A stretch of DNA of 62,022 nucleotides from Ignavibacteriales bacterium. Its GTDB lineage: Bacteria; Bacteroidota; Ignavibacteria; UBA10030; SZUA-254. Under the pieces are notes generated by a model. It made no database searches. It worked only from the letters and a program-made list of their open reading frames with translations, and was not told where the DNA came from. Position 1 is the first letter of the stretch, and each line of letters starts with the position of its first letter. This document shows positions 10,354 to 18,334 of this stretch, in pieces. A program made the position numbers and the translations under genes. The stretch lies in the NCBI GenBank assembly GCA_016218025.1, contig JACRFD010000078.1:1-62022 (forward strand), read 5' to 3'.

Positions 10354-11622
10354 TTAATATTCTTTGCCTGCAACTCTGCAAATTTTTGCTCCAAGAGATT
10401 TTAATTTCTTTTCTAATCGTTCATAGCCACGATCGAGATGATAAACACGAAGAACTTCTGTTTTCCCATCAGCAACAAGTCCGGCTAAAACCAAACTTGC
10501 CGAGGCTCTTAAATCTGTTGACATTACTTTAGCGCCTTTTAGTTGTTTCACTCCTTTTACGAAAGCAGTATTACGATTCAATTCAACATTTGCGCCGAGA
10601 CGGATCAACTCGGGAACATGTTTGAAACGATCAAAATAGATTGCATCTGTAACAACCGAAGCTCCTTTCGCAACAGACATCAAGGATAACCATTGTGCCT
10701 GCATGTCTGTCGGGAAACCGGGGTAAACTGCTGTAGTTACATCTACCGCTTTTGGAATCTTTGGCGATTTGATCTTAATCCAATTATCGCCCATCTGTAG
10801 TTTCGAACCGGTTTCTTCTAGCTTTGTGATAAGAGAAGTTAAATGAGATGGATTGCATTTCTCCAATCGAATTTGTCCGCCCGTCAAAGCTGCTGCAACT
10901 AAAAAAGTTCCGGCTTCAATGCGATCTGGAATCATGGTTTCATTTGCCGGCTGAAGTGCATCTACACCTTCAACGGAAATATGAGTTGTCCCGATTCCGT
11001 CAATATGAGCTCCCATCTTCACAAGAAATTCTGCAAGGGCTGTAATTTCCGGTTCAATCGCGGCGTTTTCAATAACAGTCATTCCCTTTGCCAACACTGC
11101 TGCCATCAGAACATTCCCGGTTGCACCAACGCTGGAAACATCAAATGATATGCGCGCACCTTTCAATCGTTTGGCTTCTGCAATAATGTAACCCTGATTA
11201 ATTTCAATCTTGGCTCCGAGTTTTTTTATCCCCTCGATATGAAGATTTACCGGGCGCGGTCCCCAGGCGCAACCCCCGGGTAATGATACTTTTGCGTAAC
11301 CGTAGCGAGCAACAAGAGGTCCAAGCACATAAATTGAAGCTCGCATTTTTTTCACCTGCTCGTATGGAGCCTCGAATTTATTTACACGGAAAGTATTTAG
11401 CCGAACTTCATCTCCTTTTTTTTCTATATCAACACCCATCATTTCTAGAAGTCTCGACATGGTAGAGATATCTTTCAATTCCGGCATGTTGCTGAATTGA
11501 TATTTACCACTTGCTAAAAGTGTCGCTGGCATCAAAGCTAATGCAGCATTCTTAGATCCGCCTATTGTTACAGTGCCTTTTAGACTATTACCGCCGTTTA
11601 TAATAAATTTGTCCAAGTTCAT
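10354..11622 (-). CDS. murA: UDP-N-acetylglucosamine 1-carboxyvinyltransferase
   Basis: First committed step of peptidoglycan synthesis: transfer of enolpyruvate from PEP to UDP-GlcNAc in the cytoplasm. The protein has GGSKNAAL near the N-terminus, the active-site loop GGCAWGPRPV with the catalytic Cys (residue 118) that fosfomycin alkylates, FDVSSVGATGN, and TAVYPGFPTDMQAQW near 300. The ORF can be extended to a TTG at 11631, but the ATG at 11622 is preferred. A promoter at 11643-11671 predicts transcription from about 11636, which leaves only 5 nt before the TTG but a 14-nt leader with TTGAGGA before the ATG. From the ATG it is 422 aa, a normal MurA length. The TMTC-like gene follows 24 bp downstream. 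Confidence 0.97.
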   Translation of the reverse strand: MNLDKFIINGGNSLKGTVTIGGSKNAALALMPATLLASGKYQFSNMPELKDISTMSRLLEMMGVDIEKKGDEVRLNTFRVNKFEAPYEQVKKMRASIYVLGPLVARYGYAKVSLPGGCAWGPRPVNLHIEGIKKLGAKIEINQGYIIAEAKRLKGARISFDVSSVGATGNVLMAAVLAKGMTVIENAAIEPEITALAEFLVKMGAHIDGIGTTHISVEGVDALQPANETMIPDRIEAGTFLVAAALTGGQIRLEKCNPSHLTSLITKLEETGSKLQMGDNWIKIKSPKIPKAVDVTTAVYPGFPTDMQAQWLSLMSVAKGASVVTDAIYFDRFKHVPELIRLGANVELNRNTAFVKGVKQLKGAKVMSTDLRASASLVLAGLVADGKTEVLRVYHLDRGYERLEKKLKSLGAKICRVAGKEY

Positions 11623-11642
11623 ATTCCTCAATTATCTTCAAA

Positions 11643-11671
11643 AATATACATGAAAGCAGACGGAAAAGCAA
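11643..11671 (-). promoter_or_regulatory. Sigma70-type promoter of murA
   Basis: Minus strand TTGCTT (11666-11671), exactly 17 bp, TATATT (11643-11648). It decides the murA start codon, as explained under murA. Predicted transcription start near 11636. Confidence 0.6.
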
Positions 11672-11685
11672 TCTGATCGGGTTTC

Positions 11686-11716
11686 TTGACTATGGAAAGA
11701 AAATCAATTACTTTTG
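11686..11716 (+). promoter_or_regulatory. Promoter of the dihydropyrimidinase-like gene
   Basis: TTGACT (11686-11691), 17-bp spacer, TACTTT (11709-11714). The same bases also read as TTGA, 19 bp, TACTTTTG, close to the Bacteroidota consensus (TTTG / TANNTTTG). Predicted start is about 22 nt before the ATG. It is back to back with the murA promoter. Confidence 0.45.
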
Positions 11717-11743
11717 CTTATATGAAAATTTAGATGAGATAAA

Positions 11744-13120
11744 ATGAAATTGATTATCAAAAATGGAACAATCATAACTGCGGAAAAAAGTTTCCGGAGC
11801 GATTTATTAATTGAAGATGAAAAAATCACACATATTGAGGGTAATATTACAATCGATAATATTGAATCGATTGATGCATCAGGAAAGTATATTATTCCAG
11901 GGGGTGTGGATGTGCATACTCATCTTGATATGCCGATGGGGAAAATAAAATCCCGCGATGATTTTGAAAGCGGAACCCGTGCGGCAGCATTCGGTGGGAC
12001 AACAACTATAATAGACTATGCAACTCAATCGAGGGGGATGAAGGTGCAGATCGCACTTGATGAATGGCGTAAAAAAGCTGCAGGTAAATCATTTATTGAT
12101 TATGGTTTTCATATGATCATTATTGAAACCGGCAAAACGTTAAATGAAGATATCGCCGAGTTAATTCAAGAAGGTGTAACCAGCTTTAAATTATTCATGG
12201 CATATCCCGGAACTTTGATGGTTGAGGATGAAATAATTTTTAAAGTTTTGGAATCCACAAAAAAATTTGGCGGTTTAGTTTGTCTTCATGCCGAAGACGG
12301 CAATGAAATTGATTCTTTAGTCCGGCAAGCCGTTACGAATGGGAATCTATCTCCCATGTATCATGCACTAACCCGGCCACCCAAAACCGAAGCTGATGCT
12401 GTACGCAGAGCTGTAAATCTTGCAGATAGGGCAGACGCGAGTTTATATATCGTACATGTTTCTTCTGCCGAGGCACTCGATGAAATTAAACGAGGACAAG
12501 ATAATAATGTGAAAGTTTATGGCGAAACATGTCCGCAGTATCTTTTTCTTTCAATCGACGATATTGAAAGAAAAAATTTTGAGGGGGCAAAATATGTATT
12601 TACTCCACCCGTCAGGGAAAATCATCACCAAAAAGCATTATGGGATGGAATAAAATCGAATGTGCTTCAAGTTGTAGCCACCGATCATTGTCCATTTAAT
12701 TTTAATACAGATAAACGGCTTGGAAGAGAAAGGTTTGATAAAATCCCCAATGGCGGACCGGGAATAGAAAACCGGCTGCATCTTCTGTATGAATACGGTG
12801 TTAATGCAGGAATAATTTCTCTTAACCAATGGATCGAAAAATCTTGTACAAATCCTGCCAGGATATTCGGTCTTTATCCTCAGAAAGGTACAATCGAGGT
12901 TGGGAGTGACGCAGATATTGTAATTTGGGATCCCGAAATGGAACATATAATTTCTTCAACCACTCATCACATGAATGTTGATTATAATTTGTATGAGGGA
13001 TACAAAATTCGAGGACAGGCAATAACGGTGCTTTCCAGGGGCAATTATTTAGTGAAAAATGGATTGTGGGTTGGCGACACGAGAGCAGGGAAATATTTAA
13101 AAAGATATTTCTATGGTTAA
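11744..13120 (+). CDS. Dihydropyrimidinase / D-hydantoinase family amidohydrolase
   Basis: Cyclic-imide amidohydrolase of the dihydropyrimidinase/hydantoinase/allantoinase group, which opens dihydropyrimidine or hydantoin rings in the cytoplasm. The binuclear zinc site is complete: VDVHTH (H58, H60), the carboxylated lysine in TSFKLFMAYPG (K149), LHAEDG (H182), IVHVS (H238) and ATDHCPF (D314). The 458-aa length is normal. LYPQKGTIEVGSDADIVIWD is the usual C-terminal beta-sandwich return. No other pyrimidine-catabolism gene (dihydropyrimidine dehydrogenase, beta-ureidopropionase) is present here, so the physiological substrate is open. It is divergent from murA. Confidence 0.9.
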   Translation: MKLIIKNGTIITAEKSFRSDLLIEDEKITHIEGNITIDNIESIDASGKYIIPGGVDVHTHLDMPMGKIKSRDDFESGTRAAAFGGTTTIIDYATQSRGMKVQIALDEWRKKAAGKSFIDYGFHMIIIETGKTLNEDIAELIQEGVTSFKLFMAYPGTLMVEDEIIFKVLESTKKFGGLVCLHAEDGNEIDSLVRQAVTNGNLSPMYHALTRPPKTEADAVRRAVNLADRADASLYIVHVSSAEALDEIKRGQDNNVKVYGETCPQYLFLSIDDIERKNFEGAKYVFTPPVRENHHQKALWDGIKSNVLQVVATDHCPFNFNTDKRLGRERFDKIPNGGPGIENRLHLLYEYGVNAGIISLNQWIEKSCTNPARIFGLYPQKGTIEVGSDADIVIWDPEMEHIISSTTHHMNVDYNLYEGYKIRGQAITVLSRGNYLVKNGLWVGDTRAGKYLKRYFYG

Positions 13121-13270
13121 TGGATACAACCATAGCGACTTAGAGACCATAACGGAAAAATTTTCCGATTCACCGGAAATAATTTCTTTAAGAAGATTAG
13201 ATTTACTATGGAGGTATTGTTTTTTATTTAAATTTGTCAATTTTTAAGAATCTTACCTAAAATATCATCT

Positions 13271-13286
13271 GGCATATGAATTGTCA
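13271..13286 (+). promoter_or_regulatory. Possible sigma54 (-24/-12) promoter upstream of the pilin-like pair
   Basis: TGGCATATGAATTGT has GG at 13272-13273, ten bases, then G at 13284, matching TGGCA-N6-TTG of the sigma54 consensus. The final C of TTGC is replaced by T, so the match is imperfect. No sigma70 pair with 17-bp spacing was found in the 13121-13347 spacer, although such pairs are easy to find elsewhere in this window. Many pilin genes in other phyla are sigma54 dependent. Also in this 227-bp spacer is a small inverted repeat CGGAAAAATTTTCCG (13153-13167). Confidence 0.3.
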
Positions 13287-13347
13287 TATAATTCGTAGCT
13301 ATGAAACACGAACTTAAATCAATAAATAACTATTAGGATCAGCGAGA

Positions 13348-13728
13348 ATGGGACAGCAACAACTGCTTCTTTTGATACTTGGTGTAATAATAGTAGGATT
13401 GGCGATTGCCGTCGGTGTTACAATGTTTAGTGCTCAAAGCACAGAATCAAATAAAGACGGCATAACTAGTGGACTAATGAGTATTGCAGCAAATGCGTAT
13501 GAATATAAAATCAGACCGAGAACATTAGGTGGTGGTCTTCCATCTTATGTAGGTTACTCTGTACCACTGAAATTGCAATCAGATGAAAACGGTACATATC
13601 AGGTTTTCGGTTCAATAACTCAAACCCAGGTTCAAATTCGTGGAATATCGTCTCAGAATTCAAGTTGGAACGCAACATGCACAATCGATAGCATGGGACA
13701 AACGATGATCAGTTATAACGGTTGGTAG
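13348..13728 (+). CDS. Small pilin-like protein, copy 1
   Basis: A 126-aa protein that starts MGQQQLLLLILGV and has one hydrophobic segment (about 5-28), followed by a polar, Ser/Thr/Gly-rich domain with a single Cys and a C-terminal SYNGW. Size, topology and position upstream of PilC/PilB homologues suggest a major filament subunit in the inner membrane and filament. It lacks the canonical prepilin signature: no basic leader, no G|FxxxE, no Glu at +5. If Gly2 is a processing point, the mature end would be QQQLLL. It is followed 67 bp later by a paralogue. AGGATCAG precedes the ATG. Function is inferred from context, since sequence alone would leave it unknown. Confidence 0.7.
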   Translation: MGQQQLLLLILGVIIVGLAIAVGVTMFSAQSTESNKDGITSGLMSIAANAYEYKIRPRTLGGGLPSYVGYSVPLKLQSDENGTYQVFGSITQTQVQIRGISSQNSSWNATCTIDSMGQTMISYNGW

Positions 13729-13795
13729 AACACAAGAAATTTATAAATTAAATAAACATAAACGTAAAACAACAACAATATAAAGGAGATTTTTT

Positions 13796-14179
13796 ATGGG
13801 TCAACAGCAACTTCTACTTATCATACTAGGCGTCATAATCGTCGGTATAGCCATTGCGGTTGGTATTTCACAATTTGGTGCACACAGCACACAGGCAAAT
13901 AAAGATGGTGTAACTGCAAGCTTAGTTAATATTGCAGCAAATGCTTATCAATATAAGATTCGTCCGACAACAATGGGCGGCGGCGGCGGATCATATGCAA
14001 ATTACACAATCCCAACAAAGATGGCATCGGATGATAACGGAACATATACAATTCAGACAGCCGGAACTGCAACCACAATAGTATTCCGCGGTACTTCCTC
14101 ATTAAGTTCTGGATATACCTCGGATTGCACGGTTGACTCAACCGGCAAGACCACGCTATCTTATAGTACTGGTTGGTAA
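13796..14179 (+). CDS. Small pilin-like protein, copy 2 (paralogue)
   Basis: A 127-aa paralogue of the preceding gene. The first 24 residues are nearly identical (MGQQQLLL, ILGVIIVG, AIAVG), and blocks such as IAANAY-YKIRP, GGG, SY, SD-NGTY, RG-SS and a C-terminal GW are shared, again with one Cys. AAAGGAG lies 8-9 nt before the ATG, a stronger ribosome binding site than that of copy 1. A strong terminator at 14240 follows, so the two copies can be made in excess over the assembly proteins, as expected for a major filament subunit. It has no canonical prepilin leader. Two copies could be alternative or co-assembled subunits. Confidence 0.7.
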   Translation: MGQQQLLLIILGVIIVGIAIAVGISQFGAHSTQANKDGVTASLVNIAANAYQYKIRPTTMGGGGGSYANYTIPTKMASDDNGTYTIQTAGTATTIVFRGTSSLSSGYTSDCTVDSTGKTTLSYSTGW

Positions 14180-14239
14180 TTTTTTGAGCAACTTCGAAAT
14201 CTCAGGAATCAACTGAGGTTAATGAAGTATTCTGGTGTT

Positions 14240-14290
14240 GCTTTGCCGGTGAAAAGAACTCAGGTTCTATATATCCGGCAAAGCATTTTT
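14240..14290 (+). terminator. Intrinsic terminator/attenuator after the pilin-like pair
   Basis: GCTTTGCCGG (14240-14249) and CCGGCAAAGC (14275-14284) form a perfect 10-bp stem with a 25-nt loop, followed by ATTTTT. It separates the abundant-subunit genes from the assembly genes. Confidence 0.7.
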
Positions 14291-14324
14291 ATCTTAAAAT
14301 AAAGAATATTCAAATTTGTGATCT

Positions 14325-14435
14325 ATGCAATATTAGTGTTGCATTTTTTAGGTTAGTACTGTAGATTGCTACGGCGAAAATAAACTCGCCGACAAAAAAC
14401 AACGTGCAAGGTCGATAGGGTCGGACGAGCAGTTG
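14325..14435 (+). promoter_or_regulatory. Structured spacer upstream of the pilC-like gene
   Basis: The 290-bp spacer holds several elements after the terminator. A second small hairpin ATGCAA/TTGCAT (14325-14344) is followed by a T-run. A weak promoter pair TTGCAT (14339-14344), 17 bp, TAGATT (14362-14367) overlaps it. Then come two adjacent stems: CGGCGA/TCGCCG (14372-14391), and CAAC-G-TGC/GCA-GTTG (14400-14435, one bulged G) closing a G-rich loop. It resembles a regulated leader but matches no riboswitch I can recognise. The weak promoter would start inside the first stem, so promoter and leader cannot both be right as drawn. Confidence 0.35.
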
Positions 14436-14469
14436 TAATGAACTATGAAAATTAAAACGGAGTGGTCTA

Positions 14470-15819
14470 ATGCCTGAATTTAGGATAGAGGGTATCTCTA
14501 CTTCTGGTAAAGCCGTGCAAGGCATTATTGAAGCTGAGAATACCCGAGTTGCAAAACAAAAATCGCAGCAGATGGCTGCACAGCGGAAATTCAAATTATT
14601 ACGTGTGCTGCCAAGAGCTACATTCCTTTATAAAGTTCAACGGGGAGGTGAAAAACCTTTACTGGGCGAGCAAAAGGCATTTACCAAAGAAGAAGTTCAA
14701 GATGCTCTTTCTAAAATGGGGTTTCGCGTACTTAGCGTACGAAAAAAAACACTTGATCTGAAATTAAAACCTCCAAATGCTGAGATAGTTACCTTTGTTC
14801 GAGTCAGCGCTGACCTTATCCGGCAAAAATTACCCTACAATGAGATTCTCCAATTGATGGTGAATGATATTGAGAATAAAACTTTACGTGATTCCATCAG
14901 AGAGATCAATAACGAATTAAAACAAGGTAAAGACAGTGAAAAAGTTTTTGTAAAGCAGGAAGGTGTATTAGGAATATTTGCTGCACATATGTTAGGACTT
15001 GCTTCCAAGAGCGGCAACATGGCAGAAATTTATGATAGTACTGCAAAATTTTTGGAACGCCGGGCAGAATTCAAGAAAAATTTAAAAAGTGCTTTAATCA
15101 TGCCGGCAGTAACGCTGGTGGCTTTATTCGGTGCATGTGTTTATTACGTAGGATTTATTTTCCCCGATATGGCTGAGGTATTCGTCAGGCTGAAAGTCGA
15201 TATGCGCCAATTCCCCATGACACATTTTTCACTTCAGATGAGTTATTTTTTACAAGATAATTTTCTCATCATCCTCATTCTGGTACTGATTCCAATTGTG
15301 TTTGGTGTAAGATTCTTTACAACGGAACGTGGTAGATTTGTATTAGATAAATATATCTGGAAAATTCCGGTACTCGGTTCACTTCTGCATAAATCGGCAA
15401 TTGAAATTTTTTGTCGAGTTTTTTATGCTCTATATAGCGGCGCAGGTGAAAATATAGATGTTATCAGGATGGCGGCTGAGGCATGCAGTAATAAATATAT
15501 GGAACATCAGGTGAAAACAATTGCAATTCCGATGATGGTTGAAAGAGGTGCCGGTATAACTGAAGCATTTGAGGCAAGCGGAGTTTTCACTAAAACTGCG
15601 ATTTCACGTTTTCACTCCGGCGCAGAAACAGGAACCGTAAAACACACGGCATTACAACTGGCAGAGTATTACGAGAAAGAAACAAATTACAAAATGCGTA
15701 ATGCTATTGATTTTATCCAACTCTGGGTGAATATGATCATAATGATTGTTTTAACATTGCTTACTCTGGTGTCGTCTGAAACTGCTACTTTCAAGCCGAA
15801 TTCGATGGGTGGTAAATGA
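14470..15819 (+). CDS. pilC: PilC/GspF-family inner-membrane platform protein
   Basis: Polytopic platform protein (449 aa) that links the cytoplasmic ATPases to filament assembly. Two T2SSF helical domains are visible. The first (about 105-215) contains LIRQKLPYNEIL and LASKSGNMAEIYD, with a membrane segment near 218-240. The second (about 310-425) contains IFCRVFYALYSGAG and FHSGAETGTV, with membrane segments near 265-285 and 420-440. The N-terminal 100 residues hold two short units of the kind found at GspF N-termini (GISTSGKAVQGIIEA and FTKEEVQDALSKMGF), longer than in standard PilC. Its last 11 bp overlap the extended reading frame of the following ATPase, so the two are cotranscribed and probably coupled. 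Confidence 0.9.
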   Translation: MPEFRIEGISTSGKAVQGIIEAENTRVAKQKSQQMAAQRKFKLLRVLPRATFLYKVQRGGEKPLLGEQKAFTKEEVQDALSKMGFRVLSVRKKTLDLKLKPPNAEIVTFVRVSADLIRQKLPYNEILQLMVNDIENKTLRDSIREINNELKQGKDSEKVFVKQEGVLGIFAAHMLGLASKSGNMAEIYDSTAKFLERRAEFKKNLKSALIMPAVTLVALFGACVYYVGFIFPDMAEVFVRLKVDMRQFPMTHFSLQMSYFLQDNFLIILILVLIPIVFGVRFFTTERGRFVLDKYIWKIPVLGSLLHKSAIEIFCRVFYALYSGAGENIDVIRMAAEACSNKYMEHQVKTIAIPMMVERGAGITEAFEASGVFTKTAISRFHSGAETGTVKHTALQLAEYYEKETNYKMRNAIDFIQLWVNMIIMIVLTLLTLVSSETATFKPNSMGGK

Positions 15820-15844
15820 TGAAGCAATATTTAGGATAAGTTCT

Positions 15845-17635
15845 ATGGCTGATGTTGATATCACCGACAAAATCGGATACACACTTCTAAAAAAAGGAAT
15901 AATAGATTACGAAACCCTGGAAAGATCTCTCAGGGTTCGTGAGAGCGAAGATAAAAAGTCGAGAAGAAATTTAGGGCAGATACTTGTTACCGACTTCAGG
16001 ATAGATCACGATCTTGTATTTCGCGAGGTAGCAAACCTTTATGCATTCCGTGAAGTTTACCTCAGCGATGAACTTGTTGATGCACCCCGCATCGAATTCA
16101 TAAAAAAATATGTCGACACACTTCCCGAAAATTACAGAGATTTATTAATTCAGACAAAAATGCTTCCACTCAAATTTGATGAGAAGCAGCCCGATAAGTT
16201 AATAATTATTGCAAGCGATCCGACTGACAGGAACATTCCGTCGGTGGCAAGGAATTTCGGAGTAAAAAAATATGAAGTCTGTTATTGCCGTCTGAAAGAT
16301 TTGCAGAATCTTTTAGAGCAGGTTGTTCCACCGGAAAATGAATTCCTAAAACTGCTTGCCAATGCCGATGTTCAATTAAATACCGGAGTTGAGGACGAAA
16401 GTGCAGTTGACGAAGAATCGCTCGAAAGCGAGATAAATAAAAGCGCTCTCGTTAATCTTGTAGAAGGATGTCTTGTTGAGGCGGTGCGTTCTGGCGCGAG
16501 CGATATACACATAATAGGTAAGGAGGGAAACCGGACTGAAATTCTGATGCGTCAGGATGGTAATTTGAAAGTATGGCATATACAAGAAAACACAATGCCT
16601 GAAGCAGTAGCAGCGGTTGTGAAAGATCGTTCGAAAAATGTTGACAGATTTGAAAGAGAGATGTCGCAGGACGGATTTATTCAGCGTACAATAGACGGGC
16701 ATCAAATCAGGTTCAGAGTTTCAATTATGCCGATAGTTGGAACTGAGTTCAAACACAAATTCGAGAGTATCGTAATTCGTGTACTTGATGATCGAAAAGT
16801 AATTACCGACCTGAACAAACTCGGACTTCAAGGTCCGGCAAAAGATTTCTTTTATAAAGCAATATCAAAACCGCAGGGTATTGTCATCCTAACCGGACCG
16901 ACGGGTAGCGGAAAAAGTACAACCCTTATCGCCGCACTCCATCAGGTAATCGATCCCACTGTTAATGTTCTCACCGTTGAAGATCCGGTAGAATATATTA
17001 TCAAAGGCGCCCGACAATTAAAAATCGGACCTAAGATGGATTTCGATCTCGCAATTCGTGGTATATTAAGACACGATCCGGATATTGTTTTAGTAGGTGA
17101 GATGCGCGATAAAACCACTGCAGAAATTGCAGTCAAGCTTGCAAATACGGGTCACCTTACTTTTTCAACACTTCACACCAATGATGCACCAAGTGCAATT
17201 TCTAGATTATACAAAATGGGTATCGAGCCATTCTTGATAGCTTATGCCATAAATATTGTAGTTGCTCAAAGATTAATTCGTACGTTATGTTCGGCATGTA
17301 AACAACCGATGAAAATGACAGATAAAGACAGAGAAATCTACACAAAATTCGGTTTCACTGATGAATTGATTAAAAAAGCAACATTTTTCGATCCTGTAGG
17401 TTGCGATAAATGCAACGGTGGCTGGAAGGGCAGAGCCGCAATTCACGAGGCGTTATATTTTACCAGAGAAATTAAACAGATAATAGTCAATTCCGGAGAT
17501 GATGTTAACGAGACTTTACTCCGCGAACAGGCGATTAAAGATGGCATGTGGACATTACGTCGATCCGGGATGGAAAGAATGATGGAGGGAGTTACCACAC
17601 TTGAGGAAATAATTGCCACAACAACTGAGGACTAA
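15845..17635 (+). CDS. pilB: PilB/GspE-family filament extension ATPase
   Basis: Hexameric cytoplasmic AAA-like ATPase that powers subunit addition. An N-terminal MshEN-like domain (about 1-150) precedes the secretion ATPase core: Walker A GPTGSGKST (about 350), the Asp box VEDPVEY, Walker B IVLVGEMRD (about 415), the His box FSTLHTNDAPSA, and a zinc-binding pair CSAC (about 481-484) and CDKC (about 519-522), typical of PilB/GspE and absent from PilT. The frame extends to a GTG at 15809 inside pilC, but AGGA at about 15833 sits 8 nt before the ATG at 15845, which is preferred (596 aa). The Zn-Cys quartet assigns it to extension rather than retraction. Confidence 0.93.
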   Translation: MADVDITDKIGYTLLKKGIIDYETLERSLRVRESEDKKSRRNLGQILVTDFRIDHDLVFREVANLYAFREVYLSDELVDAPRIEFIKKYVDTLPENYRDLLIQTKMLPLKFDEKQPDKLIIIASDPTDRNIPSVARNFGVKKYEVCYCRLKDLQNLLEQVVPPENEFLKLLANADVQLNTGVEDESAVDEESLESEINKSALVNLVEGCLVEAVRSGASDIHIIGKEGNRTEILMRQDGNLKVWHIQENTMPEAVAAVVKDRSKNVDRFEREMSQDGFIQRTIDGHQIRFRVSIMPIVGTEFKHKFESIVIRVLDDRKVITDLNKLGLQGPAKDFFYKAISKPQGIVILTGPTGSGKSTTLIAALHQVIDPTVNVLTVEDPVEYIIKGARQLKIGPKMDFDLAIRGILRHDPDIVLVGEMRDKTTAEIAVKLANTGHLTFSTLHTNDAPSAISRLYKMGIEPFLIAYAINIVVAQRLIRTLCSACKQPMKMTDKDREIYTKFGFTDELIKKATFFDPVGCDKCNGGWKGRAAIHEALYFTREIKQIIVNSGDDVNETLLREQAIKDGMWTLRRSGMERMMEGVTTLEEIIATTTED

Positions 17636-17641
17636 GAGATA

Positions 17642-17719
17642 ATGACGAAAATCACATCCTTATTGATTGCCAATGATATCGGAACTATTTTAAGACAAAG
17701 TGTGAAAGAAAATTTATGA
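17642..17719 (+). CDS. Possible 25-aa ORF bridging pilB and the next pilin-like gene
   Basis: An ATG at 17642 opens a 25-codon frame (MTKITSLLIANDIG...) whose TGA overlaps the ATG of the next gene (ATGA at 17716-17719). GAGG from the end of pilB lies about 11 nt upstream. It fills the 80-bp gap exactly and could serve translational coupling. It could equally be chance: nothing about the peptide is recognisable. Confidence 0.25.
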   Translation: MTKITSLLIANDIGTILRQSVKENL

Positions 17720-18321
17720 ATACGGGTCAGGTATTATTGGTAATTGCGGCGATAACATTGTTGTCGATAGTGGCGCTTTCGGTCAATACACTTATAATAA
17801 ATAAAACAACTGCGATTTTACAAGCAGAAGCATATCTTGCCGCAGTCACCATAGGTCAATCTATGTTAGATGAAATTATGGTTGCAAAATTCGATAGTGC
17901 TGTACTTGGTACCAAAAAAGTTTTTCCTGGTCAATCATCAAAATTTACACCGATTTTTAATTTCGGTCCTGAAGTCTCTGGCATAAACGGGAATGAGATT
18001 GCCCTTGTAACTTTACCGGAGAGTCCAGATACAACGTCGTACTATGCCTCGTCTCGTTACTATGATGATATAGATGATTATAATGGATATAAAAGATATT
18101 TTTATTCTCAATCACTTGGAATTTTTACCGTGACCGATTCAATTTATTATTGGACGGACACTGGAGGTGATACAACTGCGAACAATCAAACTTTTTTTAA
18201 AAAAATCGTTGTTACTGTTCGCCACCCAAATCTTGCTTTTGATGATCGCATCTATGATCCCTGGAAGAGCCCGCGCTATCTACAAATATCAGACGTCGCC
18301 GTTTACAGGCGTTATTATTGA
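17716..18321 (+). CDS. Minor pilin-like protein (201 aa)
   Basis: Starts MNTGQVLLVIAAITLLSIVALSV, so the hydrophobic segment begins almost at residue 5. It is followed by an amphipathic helix (TAILQAEAYLAAVTIGQSMLDEI) like the pilin alpha1-C region, and then a Tyr/Asp-rich globular domain. Layout and size fit a GspH/I/J- or PilV/W-type minor pilin. There is no classical G|FxLxE leader, though Gly4-Gln5 parallels the Gly-Gln of the small pilin-like pair. It belongs to a run of three such genes (17716-20007) directly after the ATPase gene, matching the minor-pilin block of type IV pilus operons. Family assignment is by architecture, not by a recognised motif. Confidence 0.6.
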   Translation: MNTGQVLLVIAAITLLSIVALSVNTLIINKTTAILQAEAYLAAVTIGQSMLDEIMVAKFDSAVLGTKKVFPGQSSKFTPIFNFGPEVSGINGNEIALVTLPESPDTTSYYASSRYYDDIDDYNGYKRYFYSQSLGIFTVTDSIYYWTDTGGDTTANNQTFFKKIVVTVRHPNLAFDDRIYDPWKSPRYLQISDVAVYRRYY

Positions 18322-18334
18322 GAGGAAATAATCT

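Noticed and set aside
14372..14435. Cyclic-di-GMP riboswitch in the pilC leader
   Set aside because: The conserved GEMM core and receptor sequences cannot be found; only generic stems are seen.
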